Positions 17,096 through 24,258 of a DNA stretch of 64,000 bases are shown one piece after another. Numbering within the stretch: position 1 is the first letter of the stretch; the number at the start of each line of letters is the position of its first letter. The position numbers and the translations under genes are program-made. The notes beneath the pieces were generated by a model. That model did not search any database and was not told the origin of the DNA. It saw only the letters and a list, made by a program, of their open reading frames with translations. Source of the stretch: Cellulophaga tyrosinoxydans (GTDB taxonomy: Bacteria > Bacteroidota > Bacteroidia > Flavobacteriales > Flavobacteriaceae); NCBI RefSeq assembly GCF_900176415.1, contig NZ_FWXO01000001.1:488775-552774 (forward strand). Direction: 5' to 3'.

Positions 17096-18268
17096 ATGAA
17101 ATATATTTTTACCGTGGCTTTATTATTGGTTTTTATTGGCTGCAATAAGGAGACCACAACTATTTTAGAACCAAACGCAGTAGATTTGTCGCTTAGCTTT
17201 GAAGAACAAATGCTACAAGTGCCAAATAACACTCTTGAAAGCAAAGAAATCATAACTGCCTATTCCGAAATTATGAAAGAGGTATTGCACATGGCTCAAG
17301 ATCAATAATTTAAAATGTTTATGTATGAAAGTGCCGAGCAACTAAGTAATGAAGGAGGAGATTATGTAGTATATTTAGACAATGTTACTCGTAAATTTAA
17401 ATCTAGTGCTAAATTTGCTAAATCAACATCTAAATTGGAAGTACTTTCTGCAAAAGTTCAAAGTTTAAATAATGGAAAAAAACCAATGGTTTTTTTCCCA
17501 AAAGCAGAAACTTTAGAAGACAATTTAAAAACAAAAAAAGGCTTTAGTGTTGCAAAAGAATTATTAGAACCTATTGCGGTTTTAAAAGGTGCTTACTATG
17601 ACGATTACTCCGCCCCTGGATACACCTTAAATAGTTCTGGAAATTTAGTTTACAACAGAAACATAACAGAAGAATTTGCATGGGAAAATGATGTATATGT
17701 AATTGGCGAAGAAGAGCTAATTGATTGTTCTGAGTGTATTCAAGCAGTTGACCCAGTCCCTAATCCAATTCCAATAAATTCTGATTTAAGAATTGATGGT
17801 AGGACCGAAAATGGAGGTAAAATTCAAATTCTAGACTTAAACGATGTTGAACACTGGTTTTCAGGAAAATTAGAATTACGCATGATAGTAACTGGCGTCA
17901 AAAGTGGAGCAACAGTTTTAAGAGACATTCCTTTTCAAAAAACTAAACGGAAACATTTTAAAGATAAAAAGTGGTTTGATTACGGCACTTTTTTATTCAA
18001 TTGGAATTTATCCGTTTTAGGTGATTACAATATTGAGAAATGGATTGAGCGTGATGGCGGGCCTAAAGGGACTTTCTCTATTACAATGCCATCAACAGCA
18101 TACAAACCAGCAACATCAACAACTCCAGAAATCAACGCATTTCCTGGAGCCACTTTAACATTGAATATCCAAAAGGATGATGATGATTTGGGCTCTAGCC
18201 TTATACAATTTACTGATAATATCAGTCAAGAATATCCACTTGGCAGAGCAAATATTTTAAGACAATAA
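17096..18268 (+). pseudogene. Lipoprotein gene split by one in-frame TAA codon
   Basis: Positions 17096-17308 encode a 70-aa fragment with a lipoprotein signal (MKYIFTVALLLVFIGCNK) ending in QDQ-stop. The next ORF (17315-18268) is in the same frame, separated only by TAA TTT AAA. Reading through gives one continuous product of about 390 aa, so a single nonsense change (for instance AAA or CAA to TAA at 17306) or a sequencing error explains the split. The start is supported by the duplicated upstream region, which matches the start of the gene at 50238 at the same spacing. It is divergent from the small RNA. Not recognised as a named family. Confidence 0.75.
17315..18268 (+). CDS. C-terminal part of the split lipoprotein, function unknown
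   Basis: 317 aa without a signal peptide of its own. It starts MFMYESAEQLSNEGGDYVVY, which continues the helical region of the upstream fragment. The rest is mixed, with a segment around AYYDDYSAPGYTLNSSG and a probable beta-sandwich at the C-terminus (LDLNDVEHWFSGKLELRMIV...GATLTLNIQKDDDD). Alone it would stay in the cytoplasm, which argues that it is a remnant unless the stop is read through or reinitiated. It is followed by a terminator and an outer-membrane-type protein. Confidence 0.55.
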   Translation: MFMYESAEQLSNEGGDYVVYLDNVTRKFKSSAKFAKSTSKLEVLSAKVQSLNNGKKPMVFFPKAETLEDNLKTKKGFSVAKELLEPIAVLKGAYYDDYSAPGYTLNSSGNLVYNRNITEEFAWENDVYVIGEEELIDCSECIQAVDPVPNPIPINSDLRIDGRTENGGKIQILDLNDVEHWFSGKLELRMIVTGVKSGATVLRDIPFQKTKRKHFKDKKWFDYGTFLFNWNLSVLGDYNIEKWIERDGGPKGTFSITMPSTAYKPATSTTPEINAFPGATLTLNIQKDDDDLGSSLIQFTDNISQEYPLGRANILRQ

Positions 18269-18273
18269 CTAAT

Positions 18274-18305
18274 AAACGGCAGCCTCTAAAAAAGGTTGCC
18301 GTTTT
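18274..18305 (+). terminator. Terminator behind the split lipoprotein gene
   Basis: AAACGGCAgCCT and AGGttGCCGTTTT form a stem with one GT-rich interruption around a CTAAAAA loop, followed by a T-rich tract. Confidence 0.75.
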
Positions 18306-18318
18306 AATTCAAAAAAAA

Positions 18319-18942
18319 ATGCCCTATAAATTATTATTAATTTTAATGTTTTTATTAAGCTACATTAATGTGTTTTCTCAAAATTCAAATAACTCCTATT
18401 TAGAATTAAATTTTGCAAAAGGAGTTCATGGTAGTGGCGACATTACTGGATTTCAATATGGAATTTTATTTGCACAATCTTTTTCAAAAAAATTGGATTG
18501 GACTCTGTCTTTTGAAGGTTCTTTACATGACGAACCAGACACACCTCTTTTTTATTCAGACGAGTGGGATCCATTATACAATAGCACCTTACACAATGTA
18601 ACATCAGGCCTACAATTAGGCGCAGGTGTACGATTCAACATTGCTCACACTAGGTGGCATTTATTTGGATTTGGCTTATCTAGTATTTTTAGATACCAAG
18701 TTACCTCTCTTCCAGATGTAACAATAGTTGAATACCCTGCAATAACAGGTTTACCTTATCCTGTAAGAGTTTTTATTACCGAAAGTCCCTATAGAACTTT
18801 TGCCGTTGGAGGTTCTTTGAAATTATATTATGGTTACAAGGTATCCGATAAATATACTATCGGAACAGGGGGTTCTTTTCAAATAGACACCAATGGAGAT
18901 ACAATTGGCTCTTATTTTATTTCAGTTAGTAGAAAATTCTAA
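18319..18942 (+). CDS. Outer-membrane beta-barrel-like hypothetical protein
   Basis: 207 aa with a signal peptide (about residues 1-20, ending VFSQ). The mature part alternates aromatic and polar residues in strands (YLELNFAKGVHGSG, WTLSFEGSLHD, LQLGAGVRFNIAH, RTFAVGGSLKLYYGYK) and ends in ...SYFISVSRKF, a typical barrel C-terminus with terminal phenylalanine. Probably a small outer-membrane barrel. It follows the broken lipoprotein by 50 bp across a terminator; a former partnership is possible. Confidence 0.7.
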   Translation: MPYKLLLILMFLLSYINVFSQNSNNSYLELNFAKGVHGSGDITGFQYGILFAQSFSKKLDWTLSFEGSLHDEPDTPLFYSDEWDPLYNSTLHNVTSGLQLGAGVRFNIAHTRWHLFGFGLSSIFRYQVTSLPDVTIVEYPAITGLPYPVRVFITESPYRTFAVGGSLKLYYGYKVSDKYTIGTGGSFQIDTNGDTIGSYFISVSRKF

Positions 18943-18971
18943 TATTGAATTGCTTGAAATCAAAAAAAGAG

Positions 18972-18979
18972 TATATTTG
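18972..18979 (+). promoter_or_regulatory. Promoter -7 box of the rpsP operon
   Basis: TATATTTG followed by CACCC is a perfect flavobacterial -7 element, with a TTG-rich -33 region near 18945-18956. It leaves a 5' leader of about 100 nt before rpsP. Confidence 0.75.
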
Positions 18980-19055
18980 CACCCGCTTAAGTATAAGTGA
19001 GTTTTGGATTTCTGTCATTACGGAAATGAAAACAAAAATTTAGAATTAATAATCA

Positions 19056-19070
19056 AGGGTCGGGCACCCT
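19056..19070 (+). promoter_or_regulatory. Small hairpin in the rpsP leader
   Basis: AGGGT (19056-19060) and ACCCT (19066-19070) form a 5-bp hairpin with loop CGGGC, ending 15 nt before the rpsP start. Together with the leader length this could be a translational control site for the ribosomal-protein operon. The evidence is only the fold and the position. Confidence 0.3.
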
Positions 19071-19085
19071 ACAAATTAATGTGAT

Positions 19086-19649
19086 ATGCCAGTAAAAATT
19101 AGATTACAAAGACACGGTAAAAAAGGAAAACCATTCTATTGGGTAGTTGCTGCAGATGCAAGAGCTAAAAGAGATGGTAAATTCTTAGAAAAATTAGGAA
19201 CCTACAATCCTAACACCAACCCAGCAACAATTGATATTAATGTTGATAACACAGTAACTTGGTTACAGAATGGTGCACAACCAACTGAAACTGCAAGTCG
19301 TTTATTATCATACAAAGGAATACTATTAAAGCACCATTTATTAGGTGGTGTTCGTAAAGGAGCTTTAACTGAAGAGCAAGCCGAAGCAAAATTTAATGCT
19401 TGGTTAGAAGAAAAAGCACAAATAGTAAATTCTAAATTAAGCACTCTTGATAAAGCAAAAGCTGAGGCTAAAGCTTTAGCACTAAAAGCTGAAAAAGAAG
19501 TAAATGCTAAACGTATTGCTGATGCTGCCGCTGCCGCTGCTCCTGAAGTAGAAGAAGTAGCTGAAGAAGCTGCTCCTGAAGTAGTTGCAGAAGACACTGC
19601 TCCAGCAGCTGAAGAAGCTCCAGCAGCTGATACAGAAACAAAAGAGTAA
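19086..19649 (+). CDS. rpsP: 30S ribosomal protein S16 with long Ala/Glu-rich tail
   Basis: 187 aa. Residues 1-80 are the conserved S16 core (MPVKIRLQRHGKKGKPFYWVV, RDGKFLEKLGTYNP). The remaining 100 residues are a helical, Lys/Ala/Glu-rich extension ending in AAAAAPEVEEVAEEAAPEVV-type low complexity. Most bacteria have only the core, while flavobacteria commonly carry such tails. S16 is an early-assembling 30S protein. rimM follows after 16 bp, and together with trmN6 it forms a translation operon. Confidence 0.97.
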   Translation: MPVKIRLQRHGKKGKPFYWVVAADARAKRDGKFLEKLGTYNPNTNPATIDINVDNTVTWLQNGAQPTETASRLLSYKGILLKHHLLGGVRKGALTEEQAEAKFNAWLEEKAQIVNSKLSTLDKAKAEAKALALKAEKEVNAKRIADAAAAAAPEVEEVAEEAAPEVVAEDTAPAAEEAPAADTETKE

Positions 19650-19665
19650 TTATTTTTAAAACGAT

Positions 19666-20196
19666 ATGCTAAAGTCAGATTGTTTCTACTTAGGTAAAAT
19701 CGTTTCAAAATATAGCTTTAAGGGTGAGGTGCTAATAAAATTAGATACCGATGAGCCCGAAGAATACGAAAACTTGGAATCAGTATTTATTTCTTTAGGA
19801 AATAATCTGGTTCCATTTTTTATTAAAAAATCTAGCCTTCATAAATCAACACTACTTCGTGTTCGTTTTGAAGAAATTGCTGATGAATCTGATGCCGACC
19901 GCATAATGGGTTCAGAAATTTATTTGCCGCTTACCATGTTACCCAAGCTTACTGGCAATAAATTTTATTTTCATGAGGTAATTGGTTTTACACTTATCGA
20001 TAGTGTTCATGGCGATATAGGCATTATAGAAAGTGTAAACGACACTACATCGCAAGCGCTATTTGAAGTTTTAAAGGATGGCACGCAATTATTGATACCC
20101 ATCAATGATGAAATCATTACCAAAGTAGATCGTGATAATAAAACTATTTACGTTACTACCCCTTTAGGTTTGGTAGATTTGTATTTGAATAATTAA
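19666..20196 (+). CDS. rimM: Ribosome maturation factor RimM
   Basis: 176 aa, normal length. The N-terminal RimM beta-barrel (YLGKIVSKYSFKGEVLIKL) and C-terminal PRC-barrel (FYFHEVIGFTLIDSVHGDIG...LIPINDEII) are both present. RimM helps 30S head assembly and binds S19; its place directly behind rpsP is conserved widely in bacteria. Only 2 bp separate it from the next gene, so co-transcription is near certain. Confidence 0.96.
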   Translation: MLKSDCFYLGKIVSKYSFKGEVLIKLDTDEPEEYENLESVFISLGNNLVPFFIKKSSLHKSTLLRVRFEEIADESDADRIMGSEIYLPLTMLPKLTGNKFYFHEVIGFTLIDSVHGDIGIIESVNDTTSQALFEVLKDGTQLLIPINDEIITKVDRDNKTIYVTTPLGLVDLYLNN

Positions 20197-20198
20197 TC

Positions 20199-20930
20199 AT
20201 GAAGCCCTTCAAATTCAAACAATTCTCCATAAACCAAGATAAATGTGCCATGAAAATAGGTACAGATGGTGTTTTATTAGGCGCTTGGGCTTCAGTACAT
20301 GAAAATACGTATTCCATACTTGATATTGGCGCAGGAACTGGAGTTATTGCCTTAATGCTTGCGCAACGAAGTAATGCGGAAAATATTGAAGCAATAGAAT
20401 TGGATGATGATGCTTTTGAACAATGCATAGAAAATTTTGAAGCATCGGATTGGGCGGATCGTTTGTTTTGTTTTCATGCTGGTTTTGATGAATTTGTTGA
20501 TGAATATACTAGTGAAGAACCTGATGAAATGGAGCTGTACGATTTAATTGTTTCTAACCCTCCGTTTTATACAGAAGAAGTTTCTAGTGGCGATTTAGCA
20601 CGTGATAATGCGCGCCAAAACACTTCCCTCCCATTTGATGAATTAGTTTCTGGCGTAGCCAAGTTATTAGCAAAACAAGGTAGCTTCGCTACTATAATTC
20701 CGTTTAAAGAAGAAAAGCAATTTATACAATTAGCACATAAAAACCAGCTCTACCCAAATCGCATCACAAGAGTACGAGGTTCCGCTAATACAGAAATAAA
20801 GCGAAGTCTTTTAGAATTCACTTTTGTAAAAAAAGAAATTACAAGCACTGAGTTGGTCATAGAAAAGGAACGCAATATGTACACTCAAGACTACATAAAT
20901 CTTACCAAAGACTTCTATCTTAAAATGTAA
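20199..20930 (+). CDS. trmN6: tRNA1(Val) (adenine(37)-N6)-methyltransferase, TrmN6/YfiC family
   Basis: 243 aa SAM-dependent methyltransferase. The SAM motif LDIGAGTGVIALMLAQR lies at about 38-54, the acidic motif EAIELDDDA follows, and NPPFY, the adenine-N6 catalytic motif, is at about 117-121. The start KPFKFKQFSINQDKCAMKIGTDGVLLGAW is typical of YfiC-type enzymes. It methylates A37 next to the anticodon. It follows rimM by 2 bp, a translation-related context that fits tRNA modification. Confidence 0.93.
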   Translation: MKPFKFKQFSINQDKCAMKIGTDGVLLGAWASVHENTYSILDIGAGTGVIALMLAQRSNAENIEAIELDDDAFEQCIENFEASDWADRLFCFHAGFDEFVDEYTSEEPDEMELYDLIVSNPPFYTEEVSSGDLARDNARQNTSLPFDELVSGVAKLLAKQGSFATIIPFKEEKQFIQLAHKNQLYPNRITRVRGSANTEIKRSLLEFTFVKKEITSTELVIEKERNMYTQDYINLTKDFYLKM

Positions 20931-20963
20931 CATTAGGTCGTTGTAATGTTATAAATCTTTATA

Positions 20964-20971
20964 TATCTTTG
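20964..20971 (+). promoter_or_regulatory. Promoter -7 box of the acyl-CoA dehydrogenase gene
   Basis: TATCTTTG, with TTG about 20 bp upstream at 20941-20943, lies 16 bp before the start codon at 20988. This suggests a short leader and a unit separate from the rpsP operon. Confidence 0.65.
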
Positions 20972-20987
20972 ATAAAAACAGATATAT

Positions 20988-22166
20988 ATGCGACCAGATT
21001 TATTTGAAGCTCCTGATTACTACAACATTGATGATCTTTTAAGTGAAGAACATAAACTGGTACGCGATGCTGCCCGCCAATGGGTAAAGCGATCTGTTTC
21101 TCCAATCATTGAAGAGTATGCGCAAAAAGCTGAATTTCCTACAGAAATCATTGGAGGTTTAGCAGAAATAGGTGCATTTGGACCTTACATTCCAGAACAG
21201 TATGGTGGCGCGGGATTAGACCAGATTAGCTATGGGTTAATCATGCAAGAAATTGAACGTGGAGATAGTGGTGTTCGCTCTACGGCATCGGTACAATCTT
21301 CATTAGTAATGTATCCTATCTACACCTATGGTAATGAAGCGCAACGTAAAAAATACTTACCTAAATTAGCATCAGGAGAATTTATGGGATGCTTTGGTCT
21401 AACTGAACCAAATCACGGATCTAATCCGAGTGGTATGGAAACCAAGTATAAAGACATGGGCGACCATTACCTTTTAAACGGGGCTAAACTCTGGATCTCC
21501 AATTCGCCATTTGCAGATATTGCCGTTGTTTGGGCAAAAAATGAAGAAGGTAGAATTCACGGATTAATTGTTGAACGTGGTATGGAAGGGTTTACTACTC
21601 CAGAAACGCACAACAAATGGTCGTTACGAGCATCCGCTACAGGAGAATTAATATTTGACAATGTAAAAGTGCCCAAAGAAAATATATTACTGGGTAAAAC
21701 TGGACTTGGTGCGCCACTTGGGTGCTTAGATTCTGCACGATACGGTATTGCATGGGGTGCAATAGGCGCTGCCATGGATTGTTATGATACCGCCCTACGT
21801 TATGCCAAAGAACGCATTCAGTTTGGAAAGCCTATTGCCGCTACACAACTACAGCAAAAGAAACTGGCCGAAATGATTACCGAAATCACAAAAGCACAAT
21901 TACTAGCATTTCGCTTAGGCCAACTTAAAAATGAAGGCAGAGCCACAACAGCTCAAATTTCTATGGCCAAACGTAATAATGTTGAAATGGCTATCAAAAT
22001 AGCACGAGAGGCAAGACAGGTACTTGGTGGCATGGGAATTACAGGTGAATATAGCATTATGCGCCACATGATGAATCTTGAAAGTGTTATTACTTATGAA
22101 GGCACACATGATATTCATTTATTAATTACTGGCGCAGATATAACGGGGTATCCAGCCTTCCAATAA
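20988..22166 (+). CDS. Glutaryl-CoA dehydrogenase-like acyl-CoA dehydrogenase
   Basis: 392 aa flavoenzyme. Motifs of the family are GAFGPYIPEQYGGAG, CFGLTEPNHGSNPSGM, KLWISNSPFADI and the C-terminal RQVLGGMGITGEY. The catalytic base is the glutamate in ITYEGTHDIHLL near residue 372, the position used by glutaryl-CoA dehydrogenases. Arg and Ser in the RGDSGVRSTASVQSSL stretch also match that subfamily, which oxidises and decarboxylates glutaryl-CoA to crotonyl-CoA in lysine and tryptophan breakdown. No other lysine-catabolic gene lies nearby. FAD bound, cytoplasmic. Confidence 0.88.
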   Translation: MRPDLFEAPDYYNIDDLLSEEHKLVRDAARQWVKRSVSPIIEEYAQKAEFPTEIIGGLAEIGAFGPYIPEQYGGAGLDQISYGLIMQEIERGDSGVRSTASVQSSLVMYPIYTYGNEAQRKKYLPKLASGEFMGCFGLTEPNHGSNPSGMETKYKDMGDHYLLNGAKLWISNSPFADIAVVWAKNEEGRIHGLIVERGMEGFTTPETHNKWSLRASATGELIFDNVKVPKENILLGKTGLGAPLGCLDSARYGIAWGAIGAAMDCYDTALRYAKERIQFGKPIAATQLQQKKLAEMITEITKAQLLAFRLGQLKNEGRATTAQISMAKRNNVEMAIKIAREARQVLGGMGITGEYSIMRHMMNLESVITYEGTHDIHLLITGADITGYPAFQ

Positions 22167-22260
22167 GTTGCGCTACACCTTTAACAAAAACTTAGTACAC
22201 TTCAAAAATCAAGAGGGTAATTTTGTGCGTATATTATTTAGAACTAAAAATTAAACCTAT

Positions 22261-22791
22261 ATGAAAGCAATAAAATATATTACAATTTTTACGATGCTTT
22301 TTGTTTTTGCAGGACAGGCACAAACAGTAAAAGATCAAAAGATAATTGATGACGCAGCAGAAGCAAAAGTAATGTTATTAAAAGCAGATGAAGGCCTAAA
22401 AACCTTCTTTGATGAATCTGCAGGATATGTTATTTTTCCGAATGTTGGTAAAGGCGGATTTATAGTTGGAGCCGCTTCTGGAAACGGCGTAGTTTTCGAG
22501 GGTGGAAAAAAAGTTGGCATGGCAGATCTGAAAAAACTTAACATTGGTTTTCAAGCTGGGGGCCAAGCTATTATTGAAGTCATTTTTTTTGAAACCAAAA
22601 ACGCTCTGAATGACTTTAAGGAAGGTAAATTTTCTTTTGCCGCAGAGGCCTCTGCGGTTGCAGTACGCTCTGGCTTAGCTTTTAATGCCAAATATAAAGA
22701 TGGTGTGGCCGTATTTGCTTTACCTAAAGCAGGTTTAATGGCTGATGCATCGGTAGGTGGCCAAAAATTTAAATACCACTCATTTGAATAA
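22261..22791 (+). CDS. Secreted SYLF (YSC84-like) lipid-binding domain protein
   Basis: 176 aa with a signal peptide (about residues 1-20, AGQAQ). The mature protein is a single SYLF domain: FFDESAGYVIFPNVGKGGFIVGAASGNGVVFEGG, then GFQAGGQAIIEVIFF and FSFAAEASAVAVRSG. Eukaryotic members bind phosphoinositides; bacterial ones are exported proteins of unknown role. A promoter-like TAATTTTG lies at 22218-22225. A strong terminator follows at 22820. Confidence 0.88.
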   Translation: MKAIKYITIFTMLFVFAGQAQTVKDQKIIDDAAEAKVMLLKADEGLKTFFDESAGYVIFPNVGKGGFIVGAASGNGVVFEGGKKVGMADLKKLNIGFQAGGQAIIEVIFFETKNALNDFKEGKFSFAAEASAVAVRSGLAFNAKYKDGVAVFALPKAGLMADASVGGQKFKYHSFE

Positions 22792-22819
22792 TTTTGAGTA
22801 GTTGAGTTAAATTATTTTA

Positions 22820-22841
22820 GGGAGCCGATTGGCTCCCTTTT
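22820..22841 (+). terminator. Terminator of the SYLF gene
   Basis: GGGAGCC (22820-22826) and GGCTCCC (22831-22837) form a perfect stem with loop GATT and TTTT behind it. It lies between two converging genes. Confidence 0.88.
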
Positions 22842-22844
22842 AAT

Positions 22845-24236
22845 TTACATAGGCTTCACCCAATCTTTCTTAGCAAAAATAGGATTGAAAATAATATTTT
22901 GATAATTTACTTCAATAGTTCCAGTACTAGATTCTGTGGTTTCGGTAAATGGCAATAAAATAGTATTCTGCTTTTTTAAGTTTGAATAATATGTAATTTC
23001 GTTTTCACCATTTTTTAGTATAAAATTTCCAATTAAAGAATTTTCTTTTTTGTTGATGATGTACCCCATGGTATTATTATCAATAAGAACACTAACTAAT
23101 ATAATCCCGTCTTCGGTTTCACGAATATCAAGAATTTTAGTTTGCTCTAGAACAGATTCTTTTAATCCAAATACACCGCTGATAAAACTTTGTCGCAATT
23201 CGTTAATTCTTGCAGTATCAAGTTCTCTTAATGCCCCATTTTGATATACCCAACCTTGTTTGTCTTGTATTTGCTCAACATATGCAAAACTAGGTTCTAA
23301 GGATTCTAATCGTAGCAATTTGCTTTCATAATCCATCAATAACTTAAAACGCAAACCAGAAACGGTAAATGTTGCTTGTACTGTATTTATTTTATCAATT
23401 TCTAAACCTCCATGGGTTTGCTTCACCGCATTTAAAAATGTAAAACCTGATGATTTTAATGTTTCAGCCAAATTATCGTCGGACTTAGCTACAACTTCAT
23501 TTGATGCTGTTGTATCTTCGGAGGTACTATCTTCATCACCATAGAAAAATATTGATCCATCGATAGCTACTAAAAATTCTTTCTCACCATTATTTTGGTA
23601 AAAAAAACTATGTTTTTCAATGGTTCCATCATCATTCGTTAAGGTTAAAAGTCCGTTTTCTATAGTATATTTTCCTCTAGCCGCACTATCGCTACTAGAA
23701 CCACCTCCAATATTATCACCACTAACCATTACACCTCCAGAACTACTTCTATCAAAAGTACCATCATCATAAAAGTTATAACCTTCATGATGTTGTGTGC
23801 CTACATAAATCATTCCTGTTCCCATACCTCCAGAACTACTAGCGCTAGAAAATCTATAATAACCAGCTGGCACTTTATTCCCAACTTCCATCTTAACCAT
23901 TTGGGCGCCGCCGTAATAAATAAATTCATACCCTTCTGTATCCTTCTCAAAAGTTATGGTGTCGTTTTCAATAGATTTATCAAGATATTCCAAAAAATAC
24001 CCTTCTTTTATTTTTCTGTAGTTTCCTGTTATTTTAGTTTGCCAATCTGGTTCTTCTAAATCTTCACAAAACGTGCCATCAGGTCGAAGTAAAACAACAA
24101 GATCATAACTTCCCATATTCATTCCCCAAGTAAAACTTCTTCCCGCATAAACTAAAGTTTCTTTGGCCTGACCAAAAATCATTGTCGAAATAAGCATACT
24201 ACAGAGTAGTGAACCTAATTTAAATCTGGTGTTCAT
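22845..24236 (-). CDS. Secreted hypothetical protein
   Basis: 463 aa with a signal peptide (about 1-22, IFGQ). The N-terminal half describes beta-rich repeats reading like 'FYDDGTFDRSSSGG' and 'LTLTNDDGTIEKHSFFYQ', as in secreted proteins with lipocalin-like or META-like folds. A Gly/Ser-rich stretch lies at about 130-190 and an acidic linker at about 230-250 (DEDSTSEDTTASNE). I do not recognise the family. The molybdopterin oxidoreductase gene lies 22 bp upstream in the same direction, so the two may share a transcript. Confidence 0.75.
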   Translation of the reverse strand: MNTRFKLGSLLCSMLISTMIFGQAKETLVYAGRSFTWGMNMGSYDLVVLLRPDGTFCEDLEEPDWQTKITGNYRKIKEGYFLEYLDKSIENDTITFEKDTEGYEFIYYGGAQMVKMEVGNKVPAGYYRFSSASSSGGMGTGMIYVGTQHHEGYNFYDDGTFDRSSSGGVMVSGDNIGGGSSSDSAARGKYTIENGLLTLTNDDGTIEKHSFFYQNNGEKEFLVAIDGSIFFYGDEDSTSEDTTASNEVVAKSDDNLAETLKSSGFTFLNAVKQTHGGLEIDKINTVQATFTVSGLRFKLLMDYESKLLRLESLEPSFAYVEQIQDKQGWVYQNGALRELDTARINELRQSFISGVFGLKESVLEQTKILDIRETEDGIILVSVLIDNNTMGYIINKKENSLIGNFILKNGENEITYYSNLKKQNTILLPFTETTESSTGTIEVNYQNIIFNPIFAKKDWVKPM

Positions 24237-24258
24237 ATTTTACATTTTATGGTATTCG

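Noticed and set aside
16993-17253. A minus-strand 86-aa reading frame over the sRNA promoter and lipoprotein start
   Set aside because: It lies antisense to both features, has no promoter of its own and no recognisable protein signal.
19202-19708. Alanine/serine-rich minus-strand reading frame opposite rpsP
   Set aside because: It is the antisense shadow of the Ala/Glu-rich S16 tail, whose codon bias produces long open frames.
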